14,304 nt of DNA from Chloroflexota bacterium. Lineage in GTDB: Bacteria > Chloroflexota > Dehalococcoidia > UBA2979. A model generated the notes under the pieces. It saw only the letters and a program-made list of their open reading frames with translations. It searched no databases and was not told the origin of the DNA. Shown here piece by piece: positions 14,180-14,304 of this stretch (position 1 is the first letter of the stretch; every line of letters starts with the position of its first letter). The stretch spans positions 1 through 14,304 of the forward strand of contig VGPB01000028.1 of NCBI GenBank assembly GCA_016875695.1. Reading direction: 5' to 3'. The position numbers and the translations under genes are program-made.

Positions 14180-14304
14180 GCGCAGAGCGACGCCGCCAGC
14201 AGCGGCGCGAGCGGCAGCGTGCGCGCCGCGCGGGCCAGGCGCCGCGCTACCAAGCGTCAGCGACGGGGGATGTGCCGCTGCCGGGCGTGTTGGGCTGGGC
14301 GCAG
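14176..14304 (+). CDS. Hypothetical protein, N-terminal 43 residues, cut by window edge
   Basis: The ATG at 14176 overlaps the preceding stop (ATGA). The visible product starts MSAERRRQQRRERQRARRAG and continues to VPLPGVLGWAQ at the window edge. Such an arginine-rich start before a GVLGWAQ-like stretch is common ahead of a membrane helix, which would suggest a single-pass cytosol-inside protein, but the helix would be outside the window. Coupled translation is the main support. Confidence 0.55.
   Translation, partial: MSAERRRQQRRERQRARRAGQAPRYQASATGDVPLPGVLGWAQ

Noticed and set aside
1..14304. CRISPR array or tandem repeat array
   Set aside because: No regularly spaced repeats were seen by eye on either strand.

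Overview
This window is very GC-rich and comes from a bacterial chromosome. It carries a twin-arginine/lipoprotein family 5 solute-binding protein, a DUF169 protein, crotonase and EHN-type epoxide hydrolase enzymes, and many GTG starts with good Shine-Dalgarno (SD) sites. That mix most resembles Chloroflexota of the Dehalococcoidia/SAR202 type. The lineage is an inference from gene style, not from a marker gene.

Layout. Bases 1-262 hold the 5' end of an IS481-like transposase gene (minus strand, running off the left edge), whose SD can be masked by a 9-bp inverted repeat. Bases 263-6018 hold a minus-strand chromosomal block: a DUF169 protein, a membrane-bound EAL (c-di-GMP phosphodiesterase) protein whose first membrane helix is in another frame, an orphan substrate-binding lipoprotein, and an enoyl-CoA hydratase. 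A strong hairpin separates the last two. Bases 5061-5295 (235 bp) and 6019-6270 (252 bp) hold no gene that I recognise.

Bases 6271-11159 are the notable part: a comM (YifB, Mg-chelatase-like AAA+ ATPase) gene that has been broken twice. Its 5' half is missing and is replaced by a serine recombinase cut off after its catalytic domain. A 57-codon middle piece survives. A roughly 3.8-kb element then separates that piece from the comM 3' part, and the reading frame can be rejoined exactly at the zinc-finger cysteines (MNPC | PCRYHGD). The element holds a secreted thermonuclease-excalibur lipoprotein gene, facing convergently an operon of a primase-polymerase/D5 helicase replication protein and a small zinc-ribbon/HTH protein. 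The replication gene carries an in-frame TAG where relatives have Trp. No complete integrase lies inside the element, so it looks like a small replicon or satellite that was inserted by, or together with, a serine recombinase and is now decaying.

Bases 11171-14304 return to chromosomal genes: an epoxide hydrolase 11 bp after comM (probably once its operon partner), a polytopic membrane protein, a small conserved protein, tRNA-Arg(CCG), and a two-gene membrane-protein operon running off the right edge. Three separate lesions (EAL frameshift, primase TAG, Arg-to-Cys in comM) fit either real decay or, for the first two, assembly errors. Read mapping would separate these.
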